A stretch of 6,508 nt of DNA from Streptomyces roseochromogenus subsp. oscitans DS 12.976 (GCF_000497445.1 NZ_CM002285.1:5863431-5869938), one strand, 5' to 3'. Positions 1 to 5,414 are shown, counted from the first letter of the stretch. Numbers and translations: made by a program. The notes: generated by a model from the letters alone, not told the origin.

Positions 1-54
1 GGGGGAGCGCAGCAGGTCGATCAGCCGGGCGTCCGGCACGTCCTCGTACGCCAC
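1..54 (-). CDS. 5' end of a minus-strand gene, cut by the window edge
   Basis: Only the first 18 codons are present, from a GTG at 54-52, reading VAYEDVPDARLIDLLRSP. All 18 codons end in G or C, which is strong coding bias for this DNA, and the peptide has the D-ARLIDLLR pattern seen near the N-terminus of many sigma-70-type or sigma-like proteins; that resemblance is only a hint. The start is uncertain. No good ribosome site sits at the usual distance before GTG 54. A well-placed GGAGG precedes an ATG at 127-125, but that ATG opens a different frame (MAQGDGAGTGG...), which has good third-position bias only down to about base 55 and bad bias after it. Either the gene starts at 54 or one base has been lost or gained near 55-60. 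The product cannot be named. Confidence 0.45.
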   Translation of the reverse strand, partial: MAYEDVPDARLIDLLRSP

Positions 55-250
55 CCGCCTCGGCCCCGCCTGCCTCCGCCTCGCCGGTCTCGAATCCGCC
101 CGTCCCGGCCCCGTCCCCCTGAGCCATCGTTCCGCCTCCTCGCGCCCCGGCCGAGGCGCGCCGTTACGGCCCCGGTCGTCTGGCATACCAGCCAGTACGG
201 GGGGCCATAGTGGTCCAGGGGGCCGGGCCGGGAAAGAGGTTTCCGTGAGT

Positions 251-265
251 AACCGCATAACGGTT
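251..265. repeat. Perfect inverted repeat AACCG-N5-CGGTT
   Basis: AACCG (251-255) and CGGTT (261-265) are exact inverted arms around CATAA, in one of the few AT-containing patches of the gap between the edge gene and the sigma gene. The spacing fits a small dimeric operator for the minus-strand edge gene, about 125 bases upstream of its first possible start. It could also be chance. A second small symmetric element, CTGG-CATA-CCAG (180-191), lies nearer to that gene. Confidence 0.3.
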
Positions 266-285
266 GGGCACACGGGGCGCGGGGC

Positions 286-360
286 GACGGCCGACAGGGA
301 AGTGGGACCACGGCCGGCAGGTGACGGGGAAGCGGGATGACGGCCGACACCGAAGCGGCC
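286..360. repeat. Three imperfect tandem repeats (ACGGCCGRCA ... GAAGYGG)
   Basis: Three units follow each other directly: 286-309, 310-339 and 340-360. Each starts ACGGCCGACA or ACGGCCGGCA and ends with GGGAAGTGGGA, GGGAAGCGGGA or CGAAGCGG. Unit length varies (about 24, 30 and 21 bases). They lie just downstream of the sigma factor stop codon, in a 286-base stretch (128-413) where I see no convincing gene. No role can be read from them. Confidence 0.45.
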
Positions 361-413
361 CGGCACCGGTGGCCAGGCCGCCTGGAGGTGTCACCGCGGC
401 GGGAGCGCTGAGG

Positions 414-1310
414 TCACTCCTCGACGGTCAGCGCCTTGCGCAGCCGTACCAGCGTGCGGGAGAGCAGCCGGGACACATGCATCTGGGAGATGCCGAGTTC
501 CTCGCCGATCTCCGACTGGGTCATGTTCGCCACGAAACGCAGGGAGAGGATCTTCCGGTCCCGGGGCGGGAGTTCGGCGATCAGCGGCTTGAGCGACTCG
601 ACGTACTCGATGCCCTCAAGGCCGTGGTCCTCGTACCCGATGCGGTCCGCGAGCGCGCCCTCCGTCTCGTCCTCCTCGGGCTGGGCGTCCAGCGAGGAGG
701 CGGTGTAGGCGTTCGACGCGGCCATGCCCTCGACGACCTCGTCGTTGGAGATGCCGAGCTTCTCGGCCAGCTCCGCGACGGTCGGGGCGCGGTCCAGCCG
801 CTGGGCCAGCTCGTCCCCGGCCTTGGCCAGGTCCAGGCGCAGCTCCTGCAGCCGGCGCGGCACGCGCACGGACCACGAGGTGTCGCGGAAGAACCGCTTG
901 ATCTCGCCGATGATCGTCGGCATCGCGAAGGTCGGGAACTCGACGCCACGGGAGAGTTCGAAGCGGTCGATCGCCTTGATCAGGCCGATGGTGCCGACCT
1001 GGATGATGTCCTCCATCGGCTCGCTGCGGGAGCGAAAGCGGGAGGCGGCGAACTTCACGAGCGCGAGGTTCAGCTCGACGAGGGTGTTGCGGACGTACGC
1101 ATACTCGTGCGTCCCTTCCTCCAGCGATACGAGGCGCTCGAAGAGGGTCTTGGACAAGGCCCGCGCGTCGACCGGGCCGATCTCATCGTACGGGGGGATC
1201 TCCGGGAGTCCCTCGAAGGGGTCGAGGGGGTCGATGGGATGATCCAGCGGTTCCGGTGGGGGTGTCGACGTCGCGATCCGGGTATGCGATGCGTCGAGCC
1301 GGGGTGACAT
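414..1310 (-). CDS. RNA polymerase sigma factor, SigB/SigF/SigG family
   Basis: This encodes a 298-residue alternative sigma factor that directs RNA polymerase to stress or development promoters. Region 2 is at about residues 75-142, with the core-binding stretch DIIQVGTIGLIKAIDRF (101-117) followed by RGVEFPTFAMPTIIGEIKRF (121-140). Region 3 (about 143-215) begins RDTSWSVRVPRRLQEL. Region 4 (about 235-295) has the helix-turn-helix TQSEIGEELGISQMHVSRLL (264-283). Residues 1-40 are a proline- and aspartate-rich tail. The start at 1310 is chosen because GGAGGA lies 5 bases before it; an in-frame ATG at 1352 would add 14 residues but has no ribosome site. Family members are normally held inactive by an HATPase anti-sigma factor and released by a STAS antagonist; genes of both types lie divergently next door, which supports local partner switching. 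The sequence looks intact. It closely resembles streptomycete proteins annotated SigF, but I cannot separate paralogues by eye. Confidence 0.95.
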   Translation of the reverse strand: MSPRLDASHTRIATSTPPPEPLDHPIDPLDPFEGLPEIPPYDEIGPVDARALSKTLFERLVSLEEGTHEYAYVRNTLVELNLALVKFAASRFRSRSEPMEDIIQVGTIGLIKAIDRFELSRGVEFPTFAMPTIIGEIKRFFRDTSWSVRVPRRLQELRLDLAKAGDELAQRLDRAPTVAELAEKLGISNDEVVEGMAASNAYTASSLDAQPEEDETEGALADRIGYEDHGLEGIEYVESLKPLIAELPPRDRKILSLRFVANMTQSEIGEELGISQMHVSRLLSRTLVRLRKALTVEE

Positions 1311-1466
1311 GGGTGTCCTCCATCGTTCTCGGCATATGGCTGCCGAAGCCAAATAGGTGCACTGCGGTGTGCGGCGCCTCCGAAGCCGGCGTGTAGGGGC
1401 AGGTGTCCTTACTTGCCTACCCGCTCGACCGAACCGATCGCAAGTGCGTTCTGTTCATGTATGTCC

Positions 1467-1490
1467 GGTTCTGTGAGGTTCTTCGGGTGC
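1467..1490 (+). promoter_or_regulatory. Candidate SigB-type promoter for the STAS gene
   Basis: GGTT (1467-1470), 14 bases, then GGGTGC (1485-1490). Streptomycete SigB-family promoters are described as roughly GNNT-N14-16-GGGTAY; this differs at one position of the -10 box. Transcription would start near 1497, giving a leader of about 60 bases before the ATG at 1558 with its AGGAG. If real, the sigma factor next door could drive its own antagonist. The motif is short, so chance occurrence is quite possible. Confidence 0.3.
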
Positions 1491-1557
1491 CGGAGTGCGT
1501 AGAGAAGGCGTAATGTTCGAGAGCAGTCAGCGTCCACGACCTCAGGAGAGAGACGGC

Positions 1558-1935
1558 ATGGACCACGGGATGGTCGGCAGCGCACAGTCGGGCCGGCTTC
1601 TGGTGGAGGTGCGGGAAGCGGGCTCCAGCGCCGTTGTGGCACCTGCGGGTGAGCTGGATCACCACACCGCCGATCTTTTGCGTGAACCCCTCGACCACCT
1701 TCTGGCCAAGGGCTTCTCGCGCCTGGTCGTGGACTGCACGCGCCTGGAGTTCTGCGACTCCACGGGCCTGAACGTCCTGCTCGGCGCCCGGCTGAAGGCC
1801 GAGGCCGCCGGAGGCGGGGTCCATCTGGCCGGCATGCAGCCGGTGGTGGCCCGTGTGTTCGAGATCACGGGAGCCGAGGCGGTCTTCACCGTGCACGACT
1901 CCGTGGAGGCGGCCCTGCCCGACGGCGCCGACTGA
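1558..1935 (+). CDS. STAS-domain anti-sigma factor antagonist (SpoIIAA/RsbV-like)
   Basis: This is a 125-residue single-domain cytoplasmic protein of the SpoIIAA/RsbV type. It has the usual STAS order: a beta-rich start (RLLVEVREAGSSAVVAPAGELDHHTA, 13-38), a strand LVVDCTRLEFCDSTGLNVLL (56-75), and a helix-strand end with GITGA-like FEITGAEAVFTVHDSVEAAL (101-120). Ser68 in DSTG is at the place of the serine phosphorylated by the partner kinase in the family. In its unphosphorylated form such a protein binds the anti-sigma kinase and releases sigma. The start at 1558 has AGGAG 9 bases upstream; ATG 1513, with GAAGG before it, would add 15 poorly STAS-like residues. It is divergent from the sigma gene, with about 250 bases between starts, and followed 367 bases later by the kinase gene. 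Confidence 0.9.
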   Translation: MDHGMVGSAQSGRLLVEVREAGSSAVVAPAGELDHHTADLLREPLDHLLAKGFSRLVVDCTRLEFCDSTGLNVLLGARLKAEAAGGGVHLAGMQPVVARVFEITGAEAVFTVHDSVEAALPDGAD

Positions 1936-2302
1936 GCAGGCCGTCCCCGCCCTTCCCCGCGCCGCCGGCCATGGGCGCCCTCGTCCGTCACGCCGAAAAC
2001 AGGGGTGTTGTGCCGGATCGGCCGGGCAGGAGAGGGCACGGGAAGCGGGACACATCCCGACGACAGCCGGTCCGGACCGCCCCGGGACCGGCGCGACGAC
2101 TGGACGGACGTACGTGCGACGGACGGGCGAACTGCACATCCCGCGCGGACAGCGGGGCGGACATACGCATGGTGTGCGGACGACGTACAGCACGGTGTGC
2201 GGACGACGCACAGACGGCGTACGGACCAGCCGGCACCGGCCGGCACGGACCGGCGCCGGACCTTTGAATCGTGAACTGGTGAATCGGTGAGGTGAAGCGC
2301 TG
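1936..2302. other. 367-base gap between antagonist and kinase genes
   Basis: No gene with convincing codon bias is seen here on either strand. The gap is rich in CGGAC and GTACG words and holds a short tandem repeat (2171-2213). After that comes a GC-rich self-complementary stretch including the palindrome CCGGCGCCGG (2250-2259). Just before the kinase gene, TGAATCG occurs twice 15 bases apart (2265 and 2280). No U-rich terminator and no clear promoter boxes were found, so whether the two flanking genes are cotranscribed is open. Confidence 0.5.
2171..2213. repeat. Two direct copies of a 20-base unit, 23-base period
   Basis: GGTGTGCGGACGACGTACAG (2171-2190) is repeated as GGTGTGCGGACGACGCACAG (2194-2213), one mismatch in 20, separated by CAC. 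A shorter relative, GGCGTACGGAC, follows at 2216-2226. Two near-identical sites about two helical turns apart upstream of the kinase gene could bind a regulator cooperatively, or could be slippage products. Confidence 0.6.
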
Positions 2303-2872
2303 ATGAGCACCACCCGGCCTTGCTCGCCGGGCGACCGCGGCCCGGAGCCCAGCGGCGCTTCCGGGGCGTCCGAGGGGGGTGCGCCGACGGCAGGCGTGCC
2401 CGCGGGGGCAGCCGCGCCGTCCGTGCCGTCCGGGACTCCCGGCGACACCCAGGACATCGGCGGGCCTCAGGTCCGCAGACTCCGCCTGCAGGGTGAGAGC
2501 GGGGTCGTCCCGCTCGCACGCGACTTCACCCGCCAGGCGCTGTACGCATGGGGCTGGCTGCCCGCCGCCGGAGCCGACCAGCGGGCCGCCGCCGAGGATG
2601 TACTGCTCGTCGTCTCCGAACTCGTCACCAACGCCTGCCTGCATGCCGAGGGCCCCGACGAACTGCTCCTGGCCTGCGACAACAAGGTGATCCGGGTGGA
2701 GGTCTCGGACGGCGGCACCGGCCAGCCGGCCCCGCGTACCCCGCACCGCGCCGGGCGCCCCGGCGGCCACGGCATGTTCATCGTGCAGCGGCTGTGCCTG
2801 GACTGGGGCGTCGTCCGCCCCACGGGCCGACCGGGCAAGACGGTGTGGGCGGAGCTGGGCGCCCCGGGGTAG
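2303..2872 (+). CDS. HATPase anti-sigma serine/threonine kinase (RsbW/SpoIIAB-like)
   Basis: This is a 189-residue protein of the GHKL ATPase superfamily, RsbW/SpoIIAB branch. Such proteins bind a SigB/SigF-type sigma factor and phosphorylate the STAS antagonist. Residues 1-55 are a low-complexity Ala/Gly/Pro/Ser tail that looks disordered. The kinase domain follows: an N-box with ELVTNACLHA (106-115, Glu106 and Asn110), the G1 box with DGGTG (136-140, DxGxG intact), a G2-like GGHGMFIVQRL (154-164) and a closing strand GKTVWAEL (178-185). ATP binding therefore looks preserved. The start ATG 2303 has GAGGTG 8 bases before it. Pairing with the STAS protein and the divergent sigma factor is inferred from gene order; streptomycetes carry many such kinases and crosstalk is common, so the true partner could be elsewhere. 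Confidence 0.88.
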   Translation: MSTTRPCSPGDRGPEPSGASGASEGGAPTAGVPAGAAAPSVPSGTPGDTQDIGGPQVRRLRLQGESGVVPLARDFTRQALYAWGWLPAAGADQRAAAEDVLLVVSELVTNACLHAEGPDELLLACDNKVIRVEVSDGGTGQPAPRTPHRAGRPGGHGMFIVQRLCLDWGVVRPTGRPGKTVWAELGAPG

Positions 2873-2921
2873 TCCCATTCCGTCCGGTCCTGTCCTGCTG
2901 TTTCCTGTCCGCAGGTGGTGC

Positions 2922-2940
2922 GCGGAAATTCGGTTTCCGC
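2922..2940. repeat. Perfect inverted repeat GCGGAAA-TTCGG-TTTCCGC
   Basis: Seven-base arms (2922-2928 and 2934-2940) around a TTCGG loop. It begins 49 bases after the kinase stop codon. As RNA it makes a stable small hairpin that could help end the kinase transcript, though no U-tract follows. As DNA its right arm overlaps the candidate -35 box of the serS leader promoter, so an operator role is also possible. Confidence 0.5.
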
Positions 2941-2962
2941 CGGCCGCGGCACTCCCTACGCT
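2934..2962 (+). promoter_or_regulatory. Candidate vegetative promoter for the serS leader
   Basis: TTTCCG (2934-2939), 17 bases, TACGCT (2957-2962). The -10 box fits the streptomycete TANNNT pattern; the -35 box is weak. A start about 7 bases downstream, near 2969, would place the 5' end just ahead of the first paired base of Stem I at 2972. That positional fit is the main support. Confidence 0.5.
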
Positions 2963-2971
2963 GTGCACAAC

Positions 2972-3237
2972 GCGCTGACGGAGACGAGTAGCCCGGGACC
3001 AGCGAGCCGAGAGAGCCGCCAGCCGCTGTGAAGGCGGCCTCGCACCCCGGAGTGAATCCCCTCCCGAGTGCGGGGAGGAACGGACCGCCGCGCCACGGCG
3101 GCCCCCATGCCCCGCCGACCGGCCCCCGTCATCGGGCCCGACGAGGCCGTCGTACGACGGCGAAGGCGTGGTGGCACCGCGAGCACCCTCTCGCCCACGC
3201 CCCGAGGGACGACCCCGGGGCGGACGCTGCCGCCCCG
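2972..3237 (+). promoter_or_regulatory. T-box riboswitch, serine-specific, leader of serS
   Basis: The leader RNA senses uncharged tRNA-Ser. Stem I (2972-3071): base pairs GCGCU/AGUGC (2972-2976/3067-3071) and GGAG/CUCC (2980-2983/3061-3064); AGTA at 2987-2990 faces GUGAA-UCC (3052-3059), where UCC (3057-3059) is the serine specifier. Above it pair CCGGG/CCCGG (2993-2997/3046-3050), GCGAG/CUCGC (3002-3006/3039-3043), an AGAGA bulge (3010-3014), and GCCGCC/GGCGGC (3015-3020/3033-3038) with a CGCUGUGAA-type terminal loop. Stem II: 3085-3090/3096-3101. Stem III: the palindrome 3146-3161. Antiterminator: GGCGUGG/CCACGCC (3165-3171/3195-3201), the 7-base bulge UGGCACC (3172-3178), then GCGAG/CUCGC (3179-3183/3190-3194). 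UGGC pairs with GCCA ends, and G is the usual tRNA-Ser discriminator base. The family rule is that uncharged tRNA raises expression. The specifier is followed by C rather than the usual purine. Confidence 0.93.
3198..3222 (+). terminator. T-box expression-platform hairpin competing with the antiterminator
   Basis: CGCCCCG (3198-3204) pairs with CGGGGCG (3216-3222); after a bulged A at 3205, GGG (3206-3208) pairs with CCC (3213-3215) around an ACGA loop. Its left arm uses 3198-3201, the last four bases of the antiterminator's outer helix, so the two cannot form fully together. No U-run follows, so it may be a U-less terminator or part of a translational switch. A further hairpin (3216-3223/3230-3237, 8 bp) competes with its right arm. 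Confidence 0.55.
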
Positions 3238-3261
3238 CCGAAACACACGGAGCAGAGCGCC

Positions 3262-4545
3262 ATGCTCGACGTCACCCTCATCCGACAGCATCCCGAGCAG
3301 GTCCGCGCCGGACTGCGCAAACGCGGCCTGGACGTGGACCTCGACGACTTCCTCGCCCTCGACGCACGGCTGCGCGAGGCCCGTACGGCCCTGGAGCGGC
3401 TGCGCGCCGAGCGGCGCCGCGTCTCGGCGGACATCGCGGCCCGGCGCCGGGCGGGCGAACCGGCGGACGAACCGCTCGCCCTGGCCGCGGACCTGGCCGA
3501 CGCGGTCACCGAGGCCACCGCCGCGCACACCCGGCTGGCGGAGGAACACCGCGAGTTCCTCGACGCGCTGCCCAACCTGCCCGACCCGGACGTGCCCGCC
3601 GGCGGCAAGGAGCACAACGAGGTCGTCCGCACCGAGGGCGCCCGCCCGGAGTTCGGATGCGCGCCCCGGGACCATGTGCGGCTCACCCAGGAGCTCGGAC
3701 TGGTCGACCACCGGCGTGGTGCCGCGCTCGCCGGCAGCGGGCACTGGGTCTACCGGGGTGAGGGTGCGGCGCTGGAGTGGGCGCTGCTCAACCACTTCCT
3801 GGACAGCCACCGCCAGGCGGGCTACACCTTCGTCCTGCCGCCCCACCTGCTCAGCTGGCAGGCCGGATACACCGCGGGGCAGTTCCCGAAGTTCGCGGAC
3901 GACGTCTTCGTCACGGACCGCGCGGCCGACGGCCGTCCCGAACGCTTCCTGCTGCCCACCGCCGAGACCGCGCTCGCCGCCCTGCACCACGGCGAGACCC
4001 TCGACGAGCACGAGCTGCCGCTCAAGTACGTGGCCTACACGCCCTGTTACCGCAAGGAGGCCGGAGGTCACCGCACCGCCGAGCGGGGCACCCTGCGCGG
4101 CCACCAGTTCAACAAGGTCGAACTGTTCCAGCTCACCCGGCCGGCCGACTCGGACGCGGCCCAGCTGGAACTCCTGAGCCGGGCGGAGGAGTTGGTAGCC
4201 GGGCTGGGTCTGCACTACCGGGTCACCCGGCTCGCCGCCGGGGACATCAGCGCCGCCCAGGCCAGGACGTACGACGTCGAGGTCTGGCTGCCCAGCCTGG
4301 GCGCCTACGTCGAGGTCAGCTCCGTGTCGAACGCCCGTGACTACCAGGCCCGGCGCGGTGGCATCCGGTACCGCCCGGCCGGTGGCGGCAAGGCGGCGTA
4401 CGTCCACACCCTCAACGCCTCGGGCCTGGCCACCAGCCGGCTTGTGCCGGCGCTGCTGGAGCAGCACCAGCGGCCCGACGGCACCGTCGCCGTGCCCGAG
4501 GTGCTGTGGCGGTGGGGGGTGCCGGAGGTGCTGCGCAGGCCGTGA
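3262..4545 (+). CDS. serS: Seryl-tRNA synthetase, divergent (probably second) copy
   Basis: This class II synthetase charges tRNA-Ser with serine using ATP in the cytoplasm. At 427 residues it has the usual length. Residues 1-105 form the two-helix coiled-coil arm that grips tRNA-Ser (charged heptads at 35-65 and 75-100). The catalytic core follows: motif 1 around 172-195 (ending YTFVLPPHLL), the serine-site LPTAE (231-235), motif 2 at CYRKEAGG...RGTLRGHQFNKVE (262-287), and motif 3 at TLNASGLATSRLVPALLEQHQ (383-403, Arg393). Departures from the common pattern include GSGHWVYRG where GSRFYxLxG is usual, LNAS for LNGS, and a changed motif 2 loop. It does not resemble the housekeeping streptomycete SerRS I recall. 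The start at 3262 fits SerRS N-termini (MLDVTLIRQHPEQVR) and has GGAG 9 bases upstream; an in-frame GTG at 3028 lies inside the T-box and is rejected. A T-box precedes it and a strong terminator follows, so it is probably monocistronic and induced by serine starvation or SerRS inhibition. Confidence 0.95.
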   Translation: MLDVTLIRQHPEQVRAGLRKRGLDVDLDDFLALDARLREARTALERLRAERRRVSADIAARRRAGEPADEPLALAADLADAVTEATAAHTRLAEEHREFLDALPNLPDPDVPAGGKEHNEVVRTEGARPEFGCAPRDHVRLTQELGLVDHRRGAALAGSGHWVYRGEGAALEWALLNHFLDSHRQAGYTFVLPPHLLSWQAGYTAGQFPKFADDVFVTDRAADGRPERFLLPTAETALAALHHGETLDEHELPLKYVAYTPCYRKEAGGHRTAERGTLRGHQFNKVELFQLTRPADSDAAQLELLSRAEELVAGLGLHYRVTRLAAGDISAAQARTYDVEVWLPSLGAYVEVSSVSNARDYQARRGGIRYRPAGGGKAAYVHTLNASGLATSRLVPALLEQHQRPDGTVAVPEVLWRWGVPEVLRRP

Positions 4546-4579
4546 GGTCCGGCCCACCCTCCACTCCAGCCACCCGTCA

Positions 4580-4611
4580 CACACGCCGGATCGGCACAAC
4601 TCCGGCGTGTG
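4580..4611 (+). terminator. Strong hairpin terminator after serS
   Basis: CACACGCCGGA (4580-4590) and TCCGGCGTGTG (4601-4611) are perfect 11-base inverted arms around a 10-base loop, starting 35 bases after the serS stop. A pyrimidine-rich tail (TCTTCCCTCCTC) follows at 4617-4628 instead of a pure T-run, as is common in high-GC actinobacteria. It separates serS from the surface-protein genes. Confidence 0.8.
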
Positions 4612-4646
4612 AGGCGTCTTCCCTCCTCACGGTGCCGGGCGTACCT

Positions 4647-4672
4647 TGACGGCCAAATCTGATGTGCCGTCA
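4647..4672. promoter_or_regulatory. TGACGGC-N12-GCCGTCA inverted repeat upstream of the LPXTG gene
   Basis: Perfect 7-base arms at 4647-4653 and 4666-4672. A third related half-site, CTGATGT (4659-4665), sits between them in the same direction as the left arm, so CTGATG...CGTCAG (4659-4673) makes a second overlapping symmetric element. TTGACG at 4646-4651 also looks like a -35 box, but I find no convincing -10 at 16-18 bases. The site is 47 bases before the GTG start, a good place for an operator or activator site. Confidence 0.45.
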
Positions 4673-4718
4673 GGAACTGCTCGCCGAATGAATCCGGAAT
4701 GAATGGGGTGGACCGAAC

Positions 4719-5414
4719 GTGTCGTACCCGAAACGAACCGCCGCGCTCGCGTCCGCCGCGGCCCTGGCCGGCGCGGCGGTGCTGCTGGCCGCGCCGGCGG
4801 CCCACGCCGACGTCGTCGACGTCAACTACCGCTGTCAGACCCCGATCGGCGTCAAGAGCGCCGTCTCGCCCATCGCCATGCAGGGCGTCAAGAGCGGCAG
4901 CGGCTACAGGATCACCATGTCCTGGCAGAAGGGCGTCTCCTCCAGCCCCGTCGAGCTGGGCAAGGGCGCGATGACCCCGAGCGCCAGTATCGAGCTGGGC
5001 GGCGCCGACAGCGGCACGCTGCCGGTCAGCGGTCCTCCCAACGCGGCCGCGATCCCCGCCAACACGCCCATCAAGATAAGCGACTTGAGCGGCACGTACA
5101 CGCCGAAGAAGACCGGCAAGGTCACCTTCACGCCGGGCACGCTCATCATCAAGGCGCTCGGTACGACGACGACGTGCACGCCGACCAACGATCCGAAACC
5201 GGGGCTGACCCTGGACGTGACCGCGGCAGGCGGCGGCTCGTCGTCCTCGGGTGGTTCCTCGTCGTCCTCCTCGTCGTCCTCGGGCGGACAGCTTCCGCAG
5301 ACCGGCCCGGAGGACTCCGCGATCGCCCTCGGCACCCTCGGCGGCACGGTGCTCCTCGCCGGCGCGGCGGGCGCACTCTGGCTGACCCGGCGCGGCCAGA
5401 CGGCCCGCCGCTGA
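4719..5414 (+). CDS. Secreted LPXTG-anchored surface protein of unknown function
   Basis: A 231-residue exported protein. Residues 1-30 are a signal peptide (MSYPKR, then an Ala/Leu core, cut predicted after AHA). Residues 31-168 are a Thr/Ser/Gly-rich, beta-looking domain with two cysteines (39 and 153) that could form a disulfide. Residues 171-190 are a Gly/Ser stalk. LPQTG (192-196) is a sortase signal, followed by a hydrophobic span (about 201-222) and the RRGQTARR tail, so the full cell-wall sorting signal is present. Sortase would cut between Thr and Gly and link the protein to peptidoglycan. The YRCQTPIG opening reminds me of secreted actinobacterial domains of unknown function (possibly DUF6801-like, unverified). 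GTG 4719 is chosen because the signal peptide starts there, with GGGGTGG about 8 bases upstream. The serine stalk is coded largely by TCG/TCC runs. A second surface-protein gene follows on the same strand. Confidence 0.87.
   Translation: MSYPKRTAALASAAALAGAAVLLAAPAAHADVVDVNYRCQTPIGVKSAVSPIAMQGVKSGSGYRITMSWQKGVSSSPVELGKGAMTPSASIELGGADSGTLPVSGPPNAAAIPANTPIKISDLSGTYTPKKTGKVTFTPGTLIIKALGTTTTCTPTNDPKPGLTLDVTAAGGGSSSSGGSSSSSSSSSGGQLPQTGPEDSAIALGTLGGTVLLAGAAGALWLTRRGQTARR

Noticed and set aside
373..385. CCAGG-CCG-CCTGG hairpin as sigma gene terminator
   Set aside because: Only 5 bp with a 3-base loop, no T-tract on the minus strand; such short symmetric words are expected by chance at this GC content.
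264..1307. 347-residue plus-strand frame opposite the sigma gene
   Set aside because: Fully antisense to an unmistakable sigma factor; composition is that of a mirrored coding frame.
1394..1420. GTAGG...CCTAC inverted repeat in the divergent intergenic region
   Set aside because: Arms are only 5 bases with a loop of 17 and pair further only with a bulge; not distinguishable from chance.
1417..1422. GGGTAG on the minus strand as an autoregulatory SigB-type -10 box for the sigma gene
   Set aside because: The only GGTT-like -35 box (1432-1435) is 9 bases away, too close for the 14-16 spacing.
3028..3261. In-frame N-terminal extension of SerRS by 78 residues from GTG 3028
   Set aside because: The stretch is T-box RNA (the GTG is in the Stem I terminal loop), its peptide is unlike any SerRS N-terminus, and MLDVTLIRQHPEQVR at 3262 matches the family start with its own ribosome site.
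2956..4599. 547-residue open frame on the minus strand opposite serS
   Set aside because: A typical high-GC antisense shadow: SerRS on the plus strand has clear motifs and the minus frame also crosses the T-box and has no recognisable domain.
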